Assembly (NCBI GenBank): GCA_033964015.1
Contig: CM066920.1
Location: 7,035,912-7,099,911 of the forward strand
Source of the DNA: Scolanthus callimorphus
Taxonomy: Eukaryota > Cnidaria > Anthozoa > Actiniaria > Edwardsiidae
DNA length: 64,000 nt
Direction of reading: 5' to 3'
Made by a program: the position numbers and the translations under genes. The notes under the pieces were generated by a model, which was given only the letters and a program-made list of their open reading frames with translations, was not told the DNA's origin and did not search any database. Positions 57,733 through 64,000 of this stretch are shown in pieces (position 1 is the first letter of the stretch; every line of letters starts with the position of its first letter).

Positions 57733-60700
57733 GGAAATCCTTAAAGAAACGCAGTAGAATGTGTGAAATCACAGTTGTTATAGAGTAGCAGGAGCGTAAA
57801 CTAATTTTATAGATATAATTACACAGAGTAAAGTTACTTTTTGACGCCTCTTTTGTGAAACTAGTAAAACAATAGCCTTACTGTGGAATTTCTAGATAGT
57901 GAAATGGTTAGGTTTACCTTTCTGACGCGTCTGTGCCGTAACGAGCAGATGGCTGACAAGCCACGCTAGCTAACGTCCAAGTTAGCACGGTAACGGCTTT
58001 ACAAATTGGTTGTCGATATTAAACTAGGACGTATTGGAATTACAGCGCTAAACGCCTTTATAGATTACTCCTGGTTCTGAATACTATATTCTGAAAGGAT
58101 GCTTGAGGGCTGGAAGGAATAAAGATATGTTTGCGTCCTTGAAGCTGCTGCATCTTGGAGCAAAACTCCCGTGGCTTAGTTGATTGCATCCCCAATAGCA
58201 GCGTGCCGAGTTATTTCAAACCAAGACATGTTTTAATAATATTGATCCTTTTCAAACATTCGTGTTGTTATCATGATTTTTTGGCAGATAGGCTTTTGTT
58301 ATGCATATGATTTTGAGAGATCTTCTCAATAGCACGCGGTAATTAGTCCCCCGGTTAGGGGTACTTGGCGAGTCGGGGTGCTCGTGGGAAATACAGGAAA
58401 CGTTCCTCCAAAGAGCACCCTCTCAAAGAGCCAATATCAAACACTTGCTGTAACCCGTCGAACCCGAAACTTCCTCACGGGAACTCAAGCACCTCCTTTC
58501 CCTGGCCAAACACTAGAATTCCTCCGTTAAACGGCTCTCGTCCCATATGTAAAGCTAAACATATGAAACATTTATGACCGACATAACAAGCTAGAATTTA
58601 TTCTGCCAAGATGATAGATGTTTTTCTACTCAGTCTAATGCGTTATTCAGTATTACACCTTTTTATTAAAACATTCGAATGGTTGACATGGGGCGCTGCT
58701 GTAAAAGATCATTTAAACAATCTCTTGTCGTGAATTCACTCAAAAACACATTAGCATGCATTTTTTGGCGTAATTTTTTTTTGCCTGATTCCGACCACAT
58801 TTCTTGTCTCAAATAACAAACTCTTCAAAACTTAATGTCCTCGTCTAAGTTAACGAGCTAATGAACACATCTTTTAATGAATTTATTACAAGAATGTGGA
58901 CACGATTAAGATGATTTAGCGTGTGCCACTGAACACTGATATGTCTCATACCTTAAATGTTTCTGTTGTAGATAATTCAGGCTCTCACATTCGTTGAACA
59001 ATCATTTCATGTTTGAAAATACAAAATCTAAAACAAAAGCTAAGGTATCGTTTTCAAGATAAGCCAACTCACGATTATGTTTTAGGAATGTTACGTCTAG
59101 ACTATAAACTATAGTGAAAAATGGAAAATATATACCCGAGACAATGTTTGATTATGGGGCATTGTGTAGTCCAAAAGGAATATGCTTAATTATGTAAATG
59201 CTGCAAAAAGTAATGTAAAGACCGCTTTAATAAACGTGTTTCAAGTTGTATAATAACAAAACGCTTTTTTTTACCATGTTAATATAAATCTAAATATGCT
59301 TTCTTGACAAACATTTAACGCCAAGGTATTTTTTCTCCGATTCTTCCCTCTTTGTGTATCACTTTCTTTGCGGAACGTCCTTTATACTAGTAACGCCCTA
59401 ATAAATGCAGAAATTGTTTGATGCCTATGGTTTCAAAAGAAACGTGAAAACAATCAGATGTTTGTCATGTTTTTGAAAGTTTTATACAGCTATCAAAGCT
59501 AATTCGAAACAGTTTTTGTATTTTATCAAAATTGTGCAAAAGTGTTTCGTGATCGAAAGTTCTTGATGTTTTCCAGAATTGAAATGTTTTTTTTAAATAA
59601 AGAAACTAATTATCTCCCTCATACAGTAAAATCAAGCACCCGGTCAAAAGTAAAAAGGTGGAGTATGAGATGAATAAACCCTCAAATGGTGATATTGGTA
59701 TCAGAAAACCTCGTCCATGAAAATGTTTTATTCAGTATTATTTTAAGTGTTTTGAAATCAAACACTTTGATCACGCCGTTTAATAAACCGCCAGAAAATT
59801 TAATGTTGAATTCGTCCTACAATATTTAAGTGTAGCACGGAGATTAATTAGTTTTGATCGATCACCAGGCATTCATAATTGAGATGTTGGAAGTTCAAAT
59901 TCGGTTTCCCTTGTCGAAGTTTATTCGTTTCACTTAATTTTTCGCACCTACGGTAAAACCAAGCTGTGAAGTAGTTTGGATGTACATTTCTAATTACTCC
60001 AAGTAGTTCCTAAGGGCTGGATTCGTCATCTTTTGTAACCTTGGTAATATATAGGTATTATGGGAATCCCGGAGTGCGCAAAATGGCCATAGCGATAAAA
60101 CCCGAAGATTCTGGGTTTTCCAATGTATGCGATAAGGCGTAACAATATTGTCTACCGCATTTAATCCTAATTAGATTAGATATTTTCCGGCTACGTGGAT
60201 TATTTTTCTGATCGGCCTGCTTTTACACACATAGTTTCAAGAGTGGGCCCTTTCTTTCATGGAGGCAGTCCGCAGTCAGTGTTTTTTTGAGGGCAAAAGA
60301 GGAAATATTTAGGGCCAAGCCTAATAAGGATCGAGCCAAATTACGTGTCACGCGAGCAAATTTTCTAAACGTTAGTTATGTGCTGTTTTAGTACAAGCAA
60401 AATATATTGTTTATTACCGGCTTGTGGCAGGTATAGATCGTTAAATGCCTTGATCTCGGCATTGAAAATTCAGACCTTGGCGTCGGTCAGTATTTTTCAA
60501 GGTCACAGTATTTCGATCCGGACATCTGGTAAATAACGTATGCCCCTCGTTGTTCACGTTCATCTTCAAATTAAAATTTCATGTATTATTATGGCCCTAT
60601 TATTAAAGAGAATGATAATCCCCTTCAAAGCGAACATGCTGGGACCCTTTTGGATCCACCCTAGGACCTATCATAACTTTCATGCGTGAGAACTTTCCTA

Positions 60701-62728
60701 TCCTTCTTAGATGACAAGAGGAAAACGGGCTGGTAGCCCAAGAAAAAGCCAGTCTGAGCAACAACAGCAGTTATCCCGAAAGCGGCCAAAAATGTCCTTT
60801 CGAGACAAAAAAAAATCTACAAAATCTACAAATACTGATATCCGTCGCGTTTGGCATAGCCCAACAACGCAACAAGATATTTACTTTGCTTATAATATGA
60901 CCATATACATTTCTGCAATTCTGATTGGCTAAGTGGAGTGGAATTTCAGCGTAGCAGTGTGATTTTAAAGTCAGTGTGTCTTTGTTATAAACAATTAATC
61001 GTATCGTTTGTAAGTGATATTTGTAATATCACATAACTTAAATGACAAACATTTTAGATATATCATTTGTGGTTCTTTTTTACCACATATAACTACAAAC
61101 CATGCGATTACCTATAAAAGTTCGTAAAAGTAGATAGGATTTCTACTTTTGATTTCTACAAGTTGCTACACGTGACATTTTTTCTGCAACGTGGAACCCA
61201 AATGTTTCTGACATTCACCGATCAGCCCTTTCTTCGGGGCAAGAGTCATAGAATTTTTTAAGTAACGTAAAATGTTGCTAACGTCTAATGCCCCATTACA
61301 ATTTGCAGTGTTTTTTGTGTAACACAGCCTTACGAGCGTGCGTCATTTGTGTGGTCCATTGCATCCGGCTCTGATTCATATACACTCTCAAGTTAATCAA
61401 CACTATATCATCAGTACTGCGAGGCAACAAAAATATTGTTTAATTTGCGGGTTGTTCAGCATTATTTAATTAATGTTCTGTACTCATCGTTTGCGAAATA
61501 CAATGAGAGCGTTCTTTATAATCGTTCAGTTCCCCAAAGGCGCAACAAGGTAATCCTGTGACTGCCGTGAATGAGCGGCTTAATAGGGGGACGATCACTT
61601 CCTCCCCCTTGTTTCAACCCCCTCTCATTTCCTCTCTCTGCTATTCCGAGCGTGGTCTGATATGTATCGAAATAAATACAAGAAACTTGCTTTCAGGACT
61701 GAATTGGAATTATTCACGGCCGACTGATACGACTGGGCGACTGATACGATCTTATGGAAACCAGCCTTTAGAGAACTTAAGCAAAGGTGGGGTGTTTCCT
61801 CCTGGGTTTTTCTGAGCGATGGACGACAGCCGGAAGTTATCTTTGTTAGCAAGGATGTACTCATCCGAACCAATAAAAAGAAAAGGACCTGCTTCGCCAC
61901 GCTGACTTAGCTCCAAACGTTCCAGCATTAATTGGCATTAATAGTCCCTAGAGGAAATGATTACAATAAAACGTTCAATGACTGGTTACCATACAATGTC
62001 CAGAAACTTTCTTTCCCTAATTCCGTGAGTAAGCTCGCTAAAACCACAGGAAACCCGTACTACAGGTTGATTATTTTGCGGTCACTTTGCCCTCACTTTG
62101 TAACACCTTCTTATCTCACATTTTTACAGCGAAATATTCTCGCCGTCGAAATACATAGACATAGCAAAACCTGGGGGAAGAATATATTACATTATATAAA
62201 ACCTTATGTTTAGCTCTAAAATTGTGCTCAACAAATTGAGAATTATCTACGGTTCGAATATCATTTCACTAGTTTCGTTCCGCAATAATACATGTGTTGT
62301 TGCGTTCTAATGCTGGTAATTGTGTGAATTAGGATGGATACCGGATATTCATTCGTTTGGTCGTGTTCTTTCTTGACTGGACCAAGACTAGGCCAGGCAT
62401 GGATCTTTAAAAGTTAATAATCCCGGTTTTGTCACGACAAAAGACCAAAAAAATAGAATAGAAGTATCATTTATCGCTTTTTAACGACACGTGAATGCTC
62501 GATCAACAAAAAATATATCGAAAAAGTGGTGGCAAAATCTTTACAGTTCCGGCCAGAGACGACGAGGATTCCAGTAAAGGATGTTTAAGAACTTTCGATT
62601 CTATCTAATCGTAGAATATTACCTACTAAAATATTCCCTTGCGCTAATACCGTAATAATCTAGACGTAAACACACATATCTAGTACCCCAAGTCGATATA
62701 GAAAACTCTGTATACGTTTGGTACTTAC
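57733..62728. other. Region upstream of receptor B, no gene seen
   Basis: It must contain the receptor B promoter. No TATA box or start site is obvious. A GC-richer patch at 58340-58560 stands out, but its open frame has no splice sites or recognisable motif. Confidence 0.5.
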
Positions 62729-62966
62729 GGTTGGAGAAAACGGGAGAAGCAGGTCGTGATTTCGTATTTGTGGATGTTTGCTTGAAGGCTTTAAGGTTGG
62801 GGAAAACAAAAATCAATGTTATGCAAATAAAAGCAATGACTAAATGAAGTCTAACTAGGGAAGCATTCTGAGCAAGGATTGGGAGGTCACCTTTTAATGT
62901 GTTGCACCTGCTATCGCTGCCGCCGACCGTTAACCATTGTAGCGGCAGAAAAAAGAGGTGGAACAT
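62729..62966 (-). CDS. Possible first exon with a signal anchor, unrecognised gene
   Basis: An ATG at 62966 opens 79 codons to a near-consensus donor (AACC|gtaagt). The frame holds a basic-flanked hydrophobic segment (RLHLVIAFICITLIFVF) followed by a Lys/Ser/Thr-rich stretch, the layout of a type II membrane protein such as a Golgi enzyme or of a secretion signal. It ends one base into a codon, so it cannot replace receptor B exon 1, which ends two bases in. Any further exons would lie at lower coordinates, overlapping the receptor B upstream region. Confidence 0.28.
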
Positions 62967-64000
62967 AATGTAGCCTGTCAAAAATTATCGACACGCTCAT
63001 CTCTGCTGGCTGCTGGAGCTTGATTTTCTCCACGGCTGAGGTAACGCGGGTTAAATTCGAACCAAAGAAAGGGAAAATCAAGTCTGAAAATAGATTCGTG
63101 TCTGAGCAGCCCTGACATTCTTGTTAACTACCGTGCTTAGAGTAAACATAGACCTTCGATACAATTAGCATACAATTATCTCTAACCATAAAAAATGCTG
63201 AAACAAATTTCAAACTGGTATCACCACATTTGAGAAATTCTCGTGGTAAAAACCTCGTGGTGAAAACCTCATGGGGAAATTTTTACGGAATGAAACATCC
63301 TCACCTAGTGTTAATTTCCATGTTCGGGTTGAGATTTCTGGTGGAATTGTATTTTGTGTGTATTTTATTTCTGTCTCGCTATGAGCACTAACACCCCGCT
63401 GCTGTTTGCTATCATAGAGCGAATACTCCCCTCCTCTGCAAATGTAATTTAGTAAACACGTGAACGAGTACCACGCACGCATAATTTTAATTACATTAAG
63501 TATTTCCGAAACACGTGATCACCTCTAAATATCCCGTACTATTCAAGTTTTTTAATAGTTGTTCGTTGTAACAGGGAAGTGTGAGTTGTAAGTTGTGAGC
63601 AAAAAATAGATTTCATGTAAAAACGTCAATTAATATCTGTTAATTCATGAAATTTAGACTAAAATAAATCGCTTGTAAAGGATTTTTTGCAAAACAAGAT
63701 AAAAACAACAAACAGAAAGCTTTTACAATATTTTGTCAACAGTGTAACATCAACCATGGTGCTGTTTTTATGTTTTTGCCTCAAAAATAAAAATCATCAC
63801 GGATACTAGTATTTTATGATAATAGAATACCCAGAAAACACTCAAGGATATTGTTAGATTATGGTACAACAATTGTTAGATTATAGAACAACTATGCTAA
63901 GGTAGGAAGCATTGGTAGGAAGATATGTTGTTGGCAAAACTTTGACGTGAAACATTGTTTGTTTCTCGTATTTAAAATAACGTGTGATATGTTTCTCCAT
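62967..64000. other. Gene-free right end
   Basis: AT-rich, with no exon, repeat family or RNA gene that I can support. A small direct repeat (caattgttagattat, 63860-63890) is the only structure noticed. Confidence 0.5.

Noticed and set aside
58365..58577. 70-residue frame in a GC-richer patch
   Set aside because: No motif, no splice context and no hydrophobic or repeat pattern to support a gene.

Overview
The window is animal nuclear DNA: intron-split genes with GT/AG boundaries, wide AT-rich non-coding stretches, and many short inverted-repeat elements, a tRNA-derived SINE family and minisatellites. The receptor repertoire (vertebrate-type anionic Cys-loop receptors beside orphan-like rhodopsin-class GPCRs, each on a single large exon) and the dense small foldback elements suggest an anthozoan cnidarian, most likely a stony coral. 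That assignment is inference; I could not search a database.

Layout. Bases 1-855 hold the 3' part of an intronless class A GPCR that runs off the left edge. Bases 856-11800 have no gene I can support, but contain foldback elements, a long poly-G tract, a decayed SINE and diverged duplications. A second, peptide-receptor-like GPCR lies at 11811-12866; its N-terminus appears to be thrown out of frame by one missing base. Bases 13100-18500 are repeats, including a 30-bp minisatellite. A chain of four or five small phase-compatible exons at 18906-21253 (+) belongs to a gene whose family I do not recognise. Bases 21300-26800 hold repeats and two weak exon candidates.

The main content is a tail-to-tail pair of pentameric ligand-gated ion channel genes (GABA-A/glycine receptor type). 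Receptor A is on the + strand, 26815-35271, with eight exons giving a complete 456-residue subunit. Receptor B is on the - strand, 41055-57732, with ten exons giving a 567-residue subunit if one missing base in its Cys-loop exon is allowed for. All splice phases fit. The first six introns interrupt both genes at the same places in the same phase, and three exons have identical lengths (68, 147, and 83 against 82 bases), so they are paralogues. B has two additional introns in the M3-M4 loop. Both have the Pro-Ala-Arg sequence before M2 that marks chloride-selective members, and both have unusual ligand-loop C residues.

The most unusual structure is inside receptor B. The intron after the exon that precedes the Cys-loop exon contains about 14 tandem copies of an ~84-bp unit. 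Each unit is a copy of the last ~65 bases of that exon plus its splice donor and the start of the intron. A foldback insertion interrupts one unit. Receptor A shows a smaller case: a duplicated exon/intron junction piece interrupted by a SINE. Bases 57733-64000 are mostly non-coding with one possible signal-anchor exon.
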